Origin: Phymatolithon calcareum
Lineage: Eukaryota; Rhodophyta; Florideophyceae; Hapalidiales
Assembly (NCBI GenBank): GCA_977006965.1
Contig: OZ345377.1
Location: 496,001-560,000, forward strand
DNA: 64,000 nt
Direction of reading: 5' to 3'
Part shown: positions 1-11,100 of the stretch, piece by piece
Numbering within the stretch: the stretch's first letter is position 1
Layout: each line of letters starts with the position of its first letter
Made by a program: the position numbers and the translations under genes
Notes under the pieces: generated by a model
The model's database searches: none
What the model saw: only the letters and a program-made list of their open reading frames with translations
Told to the model about the DNA's origin: nothing

Positions 1-1
1 T

Positions 2-442
2 GCCGGAGTCAGATTATTGCAGTTTTTGTCACGGTTCTTGTCTTCCCCTAAGCCTTGCCTCAAGTCGTTTGGTCTAAAGGTCTATGGGAAGCATGTGTTC
101 ATCGAAGATAACCCCTTGGACACAGTGGCACAGCATATTTCTAGTCTCGAAATACTATGTATAACTGCAAACAGCATTGGAATCGGAGCGTTTCGAAAGA
201 TAGCTGAAGCAAACCAGAAATTGCACAGCGTGTCTGTTTCCTGTACATCGTATGAACAGGAAGATGCAGAAGTCGCAGCAGGCAGCTTAATTGAAGACTT
301 ATCACAATGTCCCGCACTCAAGGAGCTCACGCTGGACAACGATTACTTAACGCAAGAGTCGGCAATAGTCGCGGAGGCGTGCGTTGCGTTTCGAGGCAGA
401 TGCGCAGATATCTTTATCGGTGGGAGACAGTACATTTGTTAG
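2..442 (+). CDS. F-box/LRR-like protein, copy A (3' part only)
   Basis: C-terminal 146 codons of a paralogue of the three full genes downstream; the 5' part lies before the window. It reads open from base 2 to the stop at 440-442. The segment has the LRR-like pattern of the family (SLEILCITANSIGIGAF, CPALKELTLDN) and the family's invariant ending GRCADIFIGGRQYIC. It is about 85-90% identical to copy B in this part. It is on the same strand as B, C and D, so it is the first visible member of a tandem array. In F-box/LRR families the LRR part selects the substrate of an SCF ubiquitin ligase; that role is inferred from copies B-D because the F-box end is missing here. Confidence 0.7.
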   Translation, partial: AGVRLLQFLSRFLSSPKPCLKSFGLKVYGKHVFIEDNPLDTVAQHISSLEILCITANSIGIGAFRKIAEANQKLHSVSVSCTSYEQEDAEVAAGSLIEDLSQCPALKELTLDNDYLTQESAIVAEACVAFRGRCADIFIGGRQYIC

Positions 443-1430
443 ATTACATGTACTTACATAGGGCGAAAAATATTGACATCATTGAGACGTAGAACCATAA
501 ATCAGAAAAACCACGTCTTTACAAGACCTGTGAAGACCATCGCCCCGACGATAGCCTCTGAGCTGCGTGTACCACAATATTTACCGGAGTAAAATATTTG
601 GCAAAGCAGAACCATGGGAAAGTTAGCAGAATTTTCAGTTTCAAAGATTGTAGTGAAACATTATCCTCTGTTGTGCCGGGCATATTATGGGTTAACGATT
701 GTTTCAAAATTATTAGCGAAAAGCGTGGTGCTTGCTGTGACGAGTTGTGGCGGACGGAGCCCGGCAGCCAATGGCAGTGTTCTAAAACAACAGTCACGTC
801 GTTAGGCACCATTACAATTTGGGGCGAGCGCAGTAAAGGTTGCTTGCCCGGGTCGATAAGTCGACGCGCAGGCATGGCATTGAAATGAGAAGTGAAAGAT
901 GTGGAGTCGTGGATGCGTGGGATTGGACATCTTTCGAATATGTAAGTTGGATGCGAAAAGCCACGAAAGCTATCGTCCTCTCCTTCCGGCTCATCATCGA
1001 GAAGTCGTCACCAGCTGCTGGTCACAGTCGGCCGAACCGCCATCTAACATGGAATACAGGCCGTCTTCTCTAGCCGAAGCGCTGGACTCCTATGCAGATT
1101 CGTCAGGTCCATTTGAAATGCTGCCCGCGACAATGTCACGACACCTAGCCGCGCAGAGTACAGTACTGTACAGCTGATTTCGTCCGTTAACGAAGCGAAC
1201 CCCAGAACTGGGCCAGAACTTTGCTTCGAAAGTTGCAATAAAAACGTCGAAACTCATGAAAGGTGATTCGCACAAGAAGCGCCGTCGCACCGATTTGTGC
1301 ACCAGGGTTATAGATCCACAAATGTCCGTTAATTTTAGTTATTTCTCTCCTCATAACGTTTCCAGGCACGAGAACGACCGATACTGTACATTGGCTTCAA
1401 CCAATGTTCGCTCTCGACTTACAGCAATTT
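443..1430. other. Spacer between F-box copies A and B
   Basis: No convincing gene. Bases 443-545 match the 3' flanks of copies B-D. From about 558 to 610 the sequence switches to a match with the 5' flank of copy C (about 4099-4150, GCAATATTCACCG-like and AAAATATTT blocks), so this is a mosaic left by unequal exchange or a lost copy. The rest (620-1430) holds only short overlapping frames. Confidence 0.5.
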
Positions 1431-1631
1431 TACTATTGCGCGAGCTCTCAATTGAATCGTTTCCAATTCGCCATTTTCGATTCATACGAGTTCGAAACGC
1501 AGCTGTCAAGAGAATGCGGTATGACAACCCCTTTGCGTTTGCCCCCGTCTAACTTTACTCTGGCAGCACCATTGGCTTTGTCCTCTTTAATTGAGATACA
1601 ATGCTGCTCATCAGCCGTGTCCCGTCGCAGC

Positions 1632-3074
1632 ATGAGCTTGTTCGAACAACTTCCCGAGGCGGCTCTTCATCATATTCTGCGTCATCTTAGTACGCGCCCG
1701 CGTAGCACAGACTGGCAGGGTGGAGTTGCTCCCTCCGACGCCCTCAGTGTGCTTCGAAGCGAAGAGACTCTTGCGGCTTGCGCGCGAGATGCATTCCTTC
1801 ATATTAATGCCTGGACGTTCAATGAAATTCTCAATAAGCGCGGTTTGACTGTTAATGCGAGAGAAAAGAAGGGCAGCAGGATTGCCAATGACTTACTTGT
1901 CGAGTTGGCAACTACTGTGCAAGGAATATCTCTGTTTTTCGACTTTGCATCGTCGGCGTTGCGCAACATCGACATGTTGCAGCCTCCGCACACATTCCCG
2001 TCTCTCCGGTGCCTGCGTATCTCCTGCTCAGACACACTCTTTTACCATGGTTTTCCTCGAATTCTAGAGACGTGCAGCGCGCGCCTCCGAGAACTAGATA
2101 TCACAGGCGGCTTTTTCGGTGCAAGTAATGTTGCTGCAATTGCGGAACATTGCGCGGGACTCGCAAAGTTGTCGATGTACTTCACCCGCGTTCATGGAGC
2201 GCTAAGAAGAATATGGAATACCGTTGGCCCCACTCTTCTCGACCTGTCCATTAAGGTTAAAAGGTTCAAGAAGAGCTTTGAAGAGGATTTGATCGATGGA
2301 ATATCGTCGAGCTGCATCAGAATAATGTCCTTTGGATTCCGTTGCTGGGGGATAGACCGGCCCCCTGTGTTGGTCCAGGTCTGTGAAAAGATTGGTACCC
2401 AGTTAAGAGCCGTCAGACTCAATCTTAACTTCATTTCTCCAGCGGTATTTACTAAGATTTTGGATGCATGCCCTCAAGCCGTTCTGGATCTATGGGCCGG
2501 GCCCGCGGCTGGGGAGAAACTTTTAGTCGCGAGAGACCGCGTCCGCACTCTTGAAGTCGAAGGTGACTTTTATGATGATGTTGAACGAATAGGAGAAGCA
2601 GTACGAAGTGTTGAGGAGCTGATCGTGAGGAGTCGTGACGGCGTCAGATTATTGCAGTTTTTGTCACGGTTTTTGTCTTCCCCTAAGCCTTGCCTCCAGT
2701 CGTTTGGTCTATGGGTCTATGGGGAGCATGTGTTCATCGAAGATAACCCCTTGGACATAGTGGCACAGCATATTTCTAGTCTCGAAATATTATGTGTTTC
2801 GGCGAGCAGCATTGGAATCGGAGCGTTTCGAAAGATAGCTGATTCAAATCAGAAATTGCAAAGCGTGTCTGTTTCCTGTAGATCGTATGAACGGCAAGAT
2901 GCAGGGGTCCCAGCAGGCAGCTTAATTGAAGACTTATCACAATGTCCCGCACTCAAGGAGCTCACGCTGGACAACGGCTTACCGCAAGAGCCCGCGATAG
3001 TCGCGGAGGCGTGCGTGGCGCTTCGAGGCAGATGTGCAGATATCTTTATCGATGGGAGACAGTACATTTGTTAG
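1632..3074 (+). CDS. F-box/LRR-like protein, copy B (480 aa)
   Basis: Intact paralogue. I place the start at the ATG at 1632 (MSLFEQLPEAAL), not the in-frame ATG at 1404, because the segment upstream is conserved in copy D but carries an 11-bp deletion there that breaks the frame, so it is 5' flank and not coding. The first 50 residues fit a divergent F-box (LPEAALxHILRHLS...CARDAF). The rest is a run of irregular leucine-rich segments (FPSLRCLRISC, CSARLRELDITG, CAGLAKLSMYF, SLEILCVSASSIG, CPALKELTLDN) ending in GRCADIFIDGRQYIC. By family knowledge this would be a substrate adaptor of an SCF ubiquitin ligase, but the F-box is weak and could be a different helical domain. Same-strand neighbours A, C and D are paralogues. 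Confidence 0.75.
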   Translation: MSLFEQLPEAALHHILRHLSTRPRSTDWQGGVAPSDALSVLRSEETLAACARDAFLHINAWTFNEILNKRGLTVNAREKKGSRIANDLLVELATTVQGISLFFDFASSALRNIDMLQPPHTFPSLRCLRISCSDTLFYHGFPRILETCSARLRELDITGGFFGASNVAAIAEHCAGLAKLSMYFTRVHGALRRIWNTVGPTLLDLSIKVKRFKKSFEEDLIDGISSSCIRIMSFGFRCWGIDRPPVLVQVCEKIGTQLRAVRLNLNFISPAVFTKILDACPQAVLDLWAGPAAGEKLLVARDRVRTLEVEGDFYDDVERIGEAVRSVEELIVRSRDGVRLLQFLSRFLSSPKPCLQSFGLWVYGEHVFIEDNPLDIVAQHISSLEILCVSASSIGIGAFRKIADSNQKLQSVSVSCRSYERQDAGVPAGSLIEDLSQCPALKELTLDNGLPQEPAIVAEACVALRGRCADIFIDGRQYIC

Positions 3075-4098
3075 ATTACATGTACTTCTTTAGGGCGAAA
3101 AATAATGCCATCAACGAGCGTAGAACCATAAATCAGAAAAACTCCGTCTCTGCAAGCCATGTGAAGACCATCGTTCCGAAGCGCACTTCAACATTATCTG
3201 CGTCCTTCACTATTCCACCATGGACAAGGCGGGCGGGCGGGAGTGGCGCAGAACGTCATCGAAAGGCAAATTCAACTTTTCGCCCAGCAATCGAGTGTGA
3301 GTATTAGTTTGACCCTGACGAGTATTAGTTTTGGAAGACCTGCTATACAGGATCGGACTCATAACGTTAGATTTAGAGTTGGTACTTTCCGTTTAGCTAG
3401 TCTAGCCTACTTAAGGCGTTCTGACCTCCGGTCATGGCCTAGCAAACAACTCAACAACCAACAAACACTTCAGTAAAAGGGACCATCCCCTTCAGGAAAA
3501 TCGCAATCCATCTCCATTCTGCGGTCCTGGTTCGACAGAAACCTCTTTTCCAACCAATCATCATCCACCATTCCCATTCCGACACCAACGTGTCAACCAA
3601 CCACCATCGACCTCTCATACCACATTCCGACCCGAAATTAATTCGGGACAACCGGTCCGCACCAACGCAGCCAACAGGCGTTGGCGAACATCATCCTCCC
3701 CCTCTTACATTCCCCTGATAATAGCCACATCGAGAATAACTTGTGCTGTAATCTGTAATCCGTCCGAATCGAACGCTAGTTTGACGTCAAAACTGTGATA
3801 CTGTAAAGCGTGAATCATAGGTCCATGCGTCTTCGGTGACACAAATCGTATATGCAGTAATTCAATAGTCTCCACAAGAGCTCTCTAAAATCGGGACAGT
3901 ATAGGAAGGAAAATATGTACAGTACTGCGAGCGAGAGCAGACAATTAAGGGCTTTTAGGAAATCCGGAGTGGGTAAGCTGTACAAGGAATTAGTGTCGTG
4001 GAATTTCTATTTTACTCTGTTAAAGTCAGAGGGAGATGATACGTCAAAGCGATGGCCAGTCCGTTGTTGATCTTCATCCTTATGACAAATATAGTCTG
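3075..4098. other. Spacer between copies B and C with one P-type transposon end
   Basis: Bases 3075-3296 are the conserved 3' flank of the F-box family, including a GGCGGGCGGG stretch near 3229. Similarity to the other copies stops at about 3296. At 3696-3717 lies a single sequence ending CATTCCCCTG that matches the right terminus of the P-type element at 12.2 kb; no partner terminus is visible, so it is a remnant end. No gene is supported in the rest. Confidence 0.5.
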
Positions 4099-4212
4099 AG
4101 CTACGTGCACCGCAATATTCACCGATTTAAAATATTTCGCAAAGCAGCCCATTTGGCTTTGTCATCTTTCATTGAGATACAGTGCAGCTCATCAGTCGTG
4201 TCCAGTCGCAGC

Positions 4213-5646
4213 ATGAGCCTGTTTGAACAACTTCCCGAGGTGGCTCTTCAACATGTTCGGCGTCATCTTAGTACCCGCCCGCGTAGCGCGGACTGGCAGG
4301 GTGGAGTTGCTCCCTCCGACGCCCTCAGTGTGCTTCGAAGCGAAGACTCTCTTGCGGCTTGCGCGCGAGATGCATTCCTTCATATTCATGCGACGACGCG
4401 CAAGAGAATTCTCAACAAGCGCGCGTTCACTGTTATTGTGAGAAACGAGAAGGGCAGCAGGATTGCCAATGACTTACTTGTCGAGTTGGCAACTACTGTG
4501 CAAGGAATATCCGTGTTTCTCAACGGTACCCCGTCGGCGTTGCACAACATCGACATGTTGCAGCCTCCGCAGACATTCCCGTCTCTCCGGTGCCTGCGTA
4601 TTCGCAGGGTCAAGTGCAGACTTCCTCGAATTCTAGAGACGTGCAGTGCGCACCTCCGCGAACTACATATCGAAGGCCGCGTTTTGAGTGCAGGTAGTAT
4701 TATTGCACTTGCGGAACATTGCGCGGGACTCACAAAGTTGTCGATGTGCTTCTACCGTGTTCAAGGAGCGCTAAAGGGATTGTGGAATACCGTTGGTCCC
4801 ACTCTTCTCGACCTGTACGTGGATATTAACACGTTCACGAAGAGATTTGAACAGGAGTTGATCGATGGAATATCGTCGAACTGCACAAGATTAATGTCCT
4901 TTGGATTTCGTTGCTTGACGCAAGAGCAGACTCCTGCGTTGGTCCAGGTCTGTGAAAAGATTGGTTCCCAATTAAGAGTCGTTAGGCCCCGTCTTAGATT
5001 AATTTCTTCAGCGGCTCTTACTCATATTTTGGATGCATGTCCTCAAGCCGTTCTTGATGTACGGCCCTCGCGCGATGATGGGGAGAAGCTTTTAGTTGCG
5101 AGAGACCGCGTCCGCGCTATTGAAGTCGAAGATAACGTTTACGGTGATGTTGAACAGATTGGAGAAGCAGTGCCAAGTGTTGAGGAGCTGACCGTGAACA
5201 GTTGTGACCGAGTCAGATTAGTGCAGTTTTTGTCACGGTTCCTGTCTTCCCCTAAGCCTTGTCTCAAGTCGCTTGTTCTAAACGTCGACCGGTGGCTTAT
5301 GTTCATCGAAGATAGCATCTTGGACACAGTGGCGCAGCATGTTTCTACTCTCGAAATATTATGTGTTACTGCAGGCAGCATTGGAATCGGAGCGTTTCGA
5401 AAGATAGCTGCGGCAAACAAGAAATTGAACAGCGTGTCTGTTTACTGTATATCGTATGAACAGGAATATGCAGAAGTCGCAGCAAGCAGCTTAATTGCAG
5501 ACTTATCACAATGTCCCGCACTCAAGGAGCTCACGCTGGACAACGATATATTACCGCAAGAGTCGGCAGAAGTCGCGGAGGCGTGCGTAGCATTTCGAGG
5601 CAGATGTGCAGATATCTTTATCGGTGGGAGACAGTACATCTGTTAG
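4213..5646 (+). CDS. F-box/LRR-like protein, copy C (477 aa)
   Basis: Intact paralogue of copies B and D. The start is the conserved ATG of MSLFEQLPEVAL at 4213; in-frame codons extend upstream to 4036, but that segment is not shared as coding sequence by the other copies. F-box-like first 50 residues (LPEVALQHVRRHLS), then irregular LRR segments (FPSLRCLRI, CSAHLRELHIEG, CAGLTKLSMCF, LEILCVTAGSIGIGAF, CPALKELTLDN), ending GRCADIFIGGRQYIC. It has diverged from B mainly in the middle LRRs (residues about 130-300), as expected if the LRR surface is under diversifying change. The downstream flank is the longest shared with copy D and includes a fragment of the dehydrogenase gene. Confidence 0.75.
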   Translation: MSLFEQLPEVALQHVRRHLSTRPRSADWQGGVAPSDALSVLRSEDSLAACARDAFLHIHATTRKRILNKRAFTVIVRNEKGSRIANDLLVELATTVQGISVFLNGTPSALHNIDMLQPPQTFPSLRCLRIRRVKCRLPRILETCSAHLRELHIEGRVLSAGSIIALAEHCAGLTKLSMCFYRVQGALKGLWNTVGPTLLDLYVDINTFTKRFEQELIDGISSNCTRLMSFGFRCLTQEQTPALVQVCEKIGSQLRVVRPRLRLISSAALTHILDACPQAVLDVRPSRDDGEKLLVARDRVRAIEVEDNVYGDVEQIGEAVPSVEELTVNSCDRVRLVQFLSRFLSSPKPCLKSLVLNVDRWLMFIEDSILDTVAQHVSTLEILCVTAGSIGIGAFRKIAAANKKLNSVSVYCISYEQEYAEVAASSLIADLSQCPALKELTLDNDILPQESAEVAEACVAFRGRCADIFIGGRQYIC

Positions 5647-6014
5647 ATTCTTCCTTTGGACGATAAATAATGACATCAACGAGCGTAGAACTATAAATCA
5701 GAAGAACTCCGTCTCTGCAAGTCATGTGAAGACCATCGTTCCGATGCGCACTTCAACATGATCTGCGTCCCTCACTATTCCACCCAGGACGCGGCGGGCG
5801 GGCGGGCAGGCGGGAGCGGAGAAGAACGTGATCGAAAGGCAAATTCAATTTTTCGCCCCGCAATCGCGTCCACATCGTCAACAGCAGCGCGCGAGAAGAA
5901 CATAACAACTGCCTTCATACACACACTTGACTGACATCCTATCTCAACTCCTTCTGTCCTCCCGAAAACCATTCATCCAGCGTAATTTTTGCATTCGAAA
6001 AATGATTCCATCCG
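5647..6014. other. Duplicated 3' flank of F-box copy C
   Basis: Non-coding sequence that parallels 16899-17266 downstream of copy D, including a GGCGGGCGGG stretch and the segment up to the dehydrogenase stop codon. It shows that copies C and D duplicated as a block larger than the F-box gene. Confidence 0.6.
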
Positions 6015-6115
6015 CTACAAAGGCACGTGAATCTCATTCTCCATCACCATATCCCCCTGAAACTGTCTTAACGTATGAATAGTCGCCTGCGCCACCTTTG
6101 CCAGCGCGCCCCTGG
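6015..6115 (-). pseudogene. 3' fragment of a D-lactate dehydrogenase-type gene
   Basis: About 34 codons, read on the minus strand and ending MENEIHVPL-stop at 6017-6015, match the C-terminus of the complete dehydrogenase at 17.3-18.4 kb (stop at 17269-17267). The match breaks off at about 6115, in the segment corresponding to LTRGALAKVA, and unrelated DNA follows. The rest of the gene, including the catalytic and NAD-binding parts, is absent. It is a passenger of the F-box duplication and cannot be functional. Confidence 0.75.
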
Positions 6116-6641
6116 TGGGTAGTGATGGATTCCGGACGGATTAATACGCTGATCTGAAAAGTAGTACAATTTATTTCCGGATTTTGGGAGATAATTTCAT
6201 CATTTTACTTGGGTGAATGCACGGACTGACAACAGCCATGCAACACCTGTGTAGTACACTATAATGTATACAAAAATTAGTAAGGTTTCGCGCGTATTGT
6301 CGATTTAAACCACGTGCTCCACTGCTTGTATACGTCCCCGTCAATTTAAAAGAAAATTTGGGAAGTTTTTGAATGGCGATCGGATTTCATTTTTCTTCCC
6401 GGATCGGATTTATTCAGAATAGAGAAATTATCCGGATCACAACCGGATTAAGCGTCAATGCAAGTATGATCGCCGGGTATGCAGTAGAGCGGTACACAGC
6501 ATTTTCGTGCTGCTGTCATATTGTCCAATTGGAATAAGCAGCTCACGATTGGCTGAAAGTAAATATAATTTGAGTATGATACGGACGCTTGCAGTTCGAC
6601 GAATTGGAAGCGGATATGCATTTCATATTGATAATCGATAG
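6116..6641. other. Unassigned AT-rich spacer
   Basis: No ORF of note and no recognised repeat. It lies between the duplication breakpoint at 6115 and the left target-site duplication of the P-type element. Confidence 0.35.
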
Positions 6642-7042
6642 GGTAGTGTCAGGGGAATGTTAGGGGGGGAGTAAAGCAAACCCCTTTTCTACCCTCCCAG
6701 TGATTGCCTTGCGCGTATGAAACACTGCAAATGTATCATAGAAGTATGTGAAAAATAGAAGAATAGCTGTAAGTCTTTCGCGAACATTACGAGTTCGTAA
6801 TGTGAGCGAGGCTCTCGTTGCAGATCCATTTTGTGGTGAGAATAAATGGAATTAATGTTTTCTTGTACTCGATGTGCACTGCGCACAAATCGGCCATGGC
6901 GCATGATTTATAGTTTTCGCAAATATTATTCTTCGTGTCAAACTTTTGAAATGTCTCAGATGCCTCGAGCTCTTGCTTCGTTGCAATCGGTAGGCGGTGG
7001 TGAGGTTCAAGATTCTATTACCGTTCGGCGAGTGCGAGCTAT

Positions 7043-8122
7043 ATGGACCCCCGGGAAATATCATCTGACTCCAGCTCATCGTCAAGTGATACCGGGCTGA
7101 GCTCTGTTGTGCAGGATAGTTTGGCGCACTGCGATGATCACGTCAACTGGTGGAAGCTGCACGGTGACGGACCGGCGGATGGGATGACGCGCTTCACGTG
7201 GTCGGACGACATAGCGACTAACAGCGAGCATGGTATGAGTTCTTCCGCATCGATCGCTTGTGAAATGGTTGCTGAAGATGGCATTGAATTTGCAGATCGC
7301 ATGGATACCGCGACTGGTGCGCATGGTGAGGAAATAGCCCCCGCTAAAGCTGACGGCTGTCAAATGGCGCCTCGTTCAAACAGGAGTGACGACGTGCGTC
7401 CAGGTGCAACAGCGGCTATCTCTCTGCCTCTCAGAGGGCGATTGCCCCAAGATGTCATCCGAGTGCTGAATGTGGCGTGGGATGCTGCTGGGCAGGACGT
7501 CCCCTCAGAGGATGTGATGATGCAACTCGGGGCCCAGTTCGGCGCCGAAAGCATTCCGCGTTTGCGTCGTTTTTTGGTTGATAAGACGCGTAGGACGCGT
7601 CGTCAGCGGGCAAATGCGCAGGTGACTTCTCACGCACCGTCCATTGACATTCAATGTCTACAAGAGTTGCAGAGCTTTCTTTTTCCTGATACGGTCGCTG
7701 CGGAAAGCTGTCCGACAATTCAGTGCGACCTCAAGCATATTTTGAGGCTCGAGAATGTGTGCGGACTAACGGACGTCGGCTGCGAGCTCTACGACCTTTT
7801 TCGGACACCGGCAGGAGTGAAAGCGTTGCGAGGATATCAGTTCGAGTACTGGACTCAGCTTCGCGCCGATCTACTGTCACTGTCGTCGGTGAGCACAGCG
7901 GCAGCGAAGCAGAATGCTGCAAATCTGGAAATTCGAATACGACTAAGGTTCCCGGACTCCCACGCACAGTTTAATTTTGGGTCGTTGTGCAATTCCCTCG
8001 CATGTCGGCGAAAACGTGCCGCGGCGGGTTCAAGTATCGCTCTTTCCGTGGGCCGCAGGCAGATTTCTGCAGTTAATGAACGTGTGAGCGCATTTCTTCG
8101 CCAGCGCAGCAAGCTGTATTGA
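7043..8122 (+). CDS. Accessory ORF of the P-type transposon (359 aa), unknown function
   Basis: Complete ATG-to-stop frame inside the transposon, convergent with the transposase and ending 72 bp from its stop. The first 100 residues are Ser/Asp-rich and probably disordered (acidic, beginning MDPREISSDSSSSSS). Residues about 130-200 look like a helical domain (LPQDVIRVLNVAWDAAG, IPRLRRFLVDKTRRTRRQR), followed by a predicted folded half with a basic C-terminus. I recognise no family. Its location suggests an element-encoded helper, repressor or DNA-binding partner of the transposase. A second coding gene is not part of the canonical P element. It could also be a captured host gene. Confidence 0.55.
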   Translation: MDPREISSDSSSSSSDTGLSSVVQDSLAHCDDHVNWWKLHGDGPADGMTRFTWSDDIATNSEHGMSSSASIACEMVAEDGIEFADRMDTATGAHGEEIAPAKADGCQMAPRSNRSDDVRPGATAAISLPLRGRLPQDVIRVLNVAWDAAGQDVPSEDVMMQLGAQFGAESIPRLRRFLVDKTRRTRRQRANAQVTSHAPSIDIQCLQELQSFLFPDTVAAESCPTIQCDLKHILRLENVCGLTDVGCELYDLFRTPAGVKALRGYQFEYWTQLRADLLSLSSVSTAAAKQNAANLEIRIRLRFPDSHAQFNFGSLCNSLACRRKRAAAGSSIALSVGRRQISAVNERVSAFLRQRSKLY

Positions 8123-8193
8123 TCTATTCAGTAAACTGACAACAGTATTAAGTTGAGGCAGTGCGCATTGCAGGTTGTCTTGGAGCTTTATTT

Positions 8194-11100
8194 TTAGCTG
8201 TAACGAGCAACAGCAGTCGCTGATCTAACAGCGAGCTTCGGTCGCAGCGCAACATTAGCATCTACTCCCCGTGCAGATCGTGAAGTCGTAAGCTCCTCGC
8301 ATCGTGCGTTAAGCGTCGACTGGAGGCTTCGACACGACGAATTCGTGAAACGATTGACTAGTCTTCGAAGTACATCGCAGTCAGCCGTTGTTAGATCGTT
8401 TACAACGCTTTTGTTTTGAAAAAGGCGACTGAGAACAATGGGCAAGCGATATGCTTTGTTTGTCCCGCTGAGCACATGCTCCACGGCATAATGACGTAAT
8501 TCGACGAGGGTAGCCATAGCATTCACAATGGCGGGCACGGGGTACGTCAATCTGTCGTGTCGTTCGACGAAACGTATATCAGCGTACATATCACCAGTAC
8601 ACAGAGATGATTGTGATGGCAAGGTCCAAGAATCGATTTGTTGTAAGTCAGTGCATGCCTTTCTCCATTTCTCTTTCGCGGCTTCAGGAACATTTGTAGT
8701 GTGCCCGTCGCATGTTTTCTCCAGCCTGGTGATTTTTTTTGTAACATTTTTGCGTTCAATCGCGACGAGTGCTCCACAGATGCGTGCAGTGACTTGAAGT
8801 GTGCGCAAGTCGACCACCGAAGTGCTCCTCTGGTTGGCGGCTCTGATAATCGCTGTCAGCGTTGATTCATCCTCGACGCTTTGTTTTTGCTGCTCAATTT
8901 GCGCTCGTAGTTCTGACGTTCTTGACTCAGAAAAGGCTTGTCCGACTACGGCGCTGGCAAGGAATATCTCTTGCACCATCTTCTCGTTGCGCTCCGGCTC
9001 TAAGTTTCCCTTAATTCCACGCAGTAATTTTCTGCTCACATCGCGTGTCGAATGGCGACGCAAACCTTGGATTAACTGCTCCATACTCGGGTTAGTACTA
9101 CCGCCGTTGTTCTGGCGTATGAATGAGAATAGGGATTCGAGAGGGTCGGTCGAAAGGTGTGTAAGAAGTAAGTAGCCATTTTCTGGTGCGGTTCTTGTCT
9201 CTCGCCAGACGAAGCTACGCATGGCCACTGATGAGGAGACAAGCTCTGCCCATATCGATGACTTGTTATTTGTACTACCGTACTGGAGCTGTTGAAGGTA
9301 GTAAGCTTCAAGTTCGGCCATCAACTCTATGACTGGTGTATCGTACGACTTGAGAGCCGTTTCAAGAGGTGACTTTCGCCGTAAATTAAGACGCATAGAT
9401 CTCGCAACATCGAATCGCGACCGCCCATATTCGAGATGAAATGCAAGAGCCTCAAGCTCTAGCCGATGTTTCAGTGATTTCACGCCCTCGGCCTTGCGCC
9501 TCAGAGCAGCTATTACACGCGTGCTGTAGACTGCAAGAGCCCCTGGCACCGACATCTTTCCCCATGAATTAAGGTTCACAAAACTGTCCGTCAGAAGAGG
9601 CTCCTGCATGGGCAGGCCACGAAGCTTCGCTGCTTTGTCTTCAGAGCGCAAGGAGGCAACATGCTCCCACCGAAGCTGCACGAGCTGATTTTCGTAGGAT
9701 ACTTGCACGAAACGGCGCGCGCTTCTCGTTGAGTACAGGAGGTAGCGCTCTCGCTTTAAGAGATGCGCAGGGTCGCCGCATAATAGAACGCCTTCCTTTG
9801 AGAAAGGGTCCACGAAATAGACGGGGAACCGACGATGTGCGATCGCAATACTGCGTAGTAGCTCTGCCGGCACGGAAGACGTCCCGAAAATTGATTGACC
9901 AATACGATTCAGGGGCTGCTGCTGTTCTGCGAACATGTGGACGATTTCGTCCGCAGATACAGCGCCACTGTCTGATCCAGGGCATTCAGAGTGCATCGAA
10001 ATGCCATCAGAAAAAGTCTCCTCAACGCCTTTCGATCCGCTGCTCGCCAAATGTCCGCCATGACTCGTTGTCGGTCTTTCATCACGTACAAAAGCTGCGA
10101 GAGATTTCAGGCCCTTCACCACCGGGGCCGCTGCGTCGAAACAAAGAGCTGAGGGTCTGATATTGTGGCAGTCCAAGCATTCCAGAAGCTCGTTCAGTAT
10201 TGAAACGTAGTCGATCGAGCTGAACCCCGATGAACACGGTGCTGCCCGAACCACATGCTTGATGCCTGTGTAGGGAACAGACAGCATGAAAACTTCGGCC
10301 GTGTGTGCAAATTCCAAACTGTGCAAGTCTGGCTCGTCGAGTACAAAATGCGCAATAGACTCACGCTGCTCAACGAGACCGACGAAAGTGTGAAACTTTG
10401 TCCACACAACGCCCTGTCTCACGTGAATGCCATCATGCTGGATGATTACACGACGAGAAAGGACTGGGTTTTCGTCGAAATACGCCGCTAGCTTTCGCAC
10501 CCCCATTGATGCTGAGAACAGCAAGTCGCGGGCATCTATGCCAGCCACTTGCTGGATGGTCGTGACACTAGGCGCTCCAAGCTCTGACGCGACAAACCTG
10601 TAACTATGAAGACCAATGCGAGAGAGCAAATTCGAGAAGAAAGCGACCTCCCAATCTGACCAGCGCCAATGGTTCTTCGCTGTCATACTATTCTCGAGCA
10701 TCGAAGCCGCGAATCTCAATCCGATTATTGGAGCGAACCCTTTCTCTTGTGCGCGGCTCAAGCATTCCGAGATCAAACTAGTGGTTGGTGCTCTTCGCAA
10801 ATAAGAGGTCAAGTCCTCTTCCAATTGCGAATCGCCCGCTCCAGCTGCGTCGTGCATTGGCTTCCACGATAGCCCCAATGGCTCGCTCGCACGTTGCCAC
10901 TCTTTTTTCAATCGAATCCGCTTGTTCTCTTGACGCAGAGTTTTGCGCTGCTTGCGCAACTGTGACAGAACATCGGCAGAGTCTGTCAAACGCTTGCGCA
11001 TTCGAGTGGCCGTCCTACACATGCAGGAGGATGGATGTATATTGACGCTAACCTCCGAAACAGAGACGAATGACGATACACTCACGGCAGCATATTGTGC

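Noticed and set aside
1404-1631. N-terminal extension of F-box copy B from the ATG at 1404
   Set aside because: The homologous block before copy D has an 11-bp deletion that breaks the frame, and copy C has different sequence. Conservation is from duplication of the flank, not coding.
8801-10160. Plus-strand ORFs of 124 and 143 codons
   Set aside because: Antisense shadows of the well-supported transposase.
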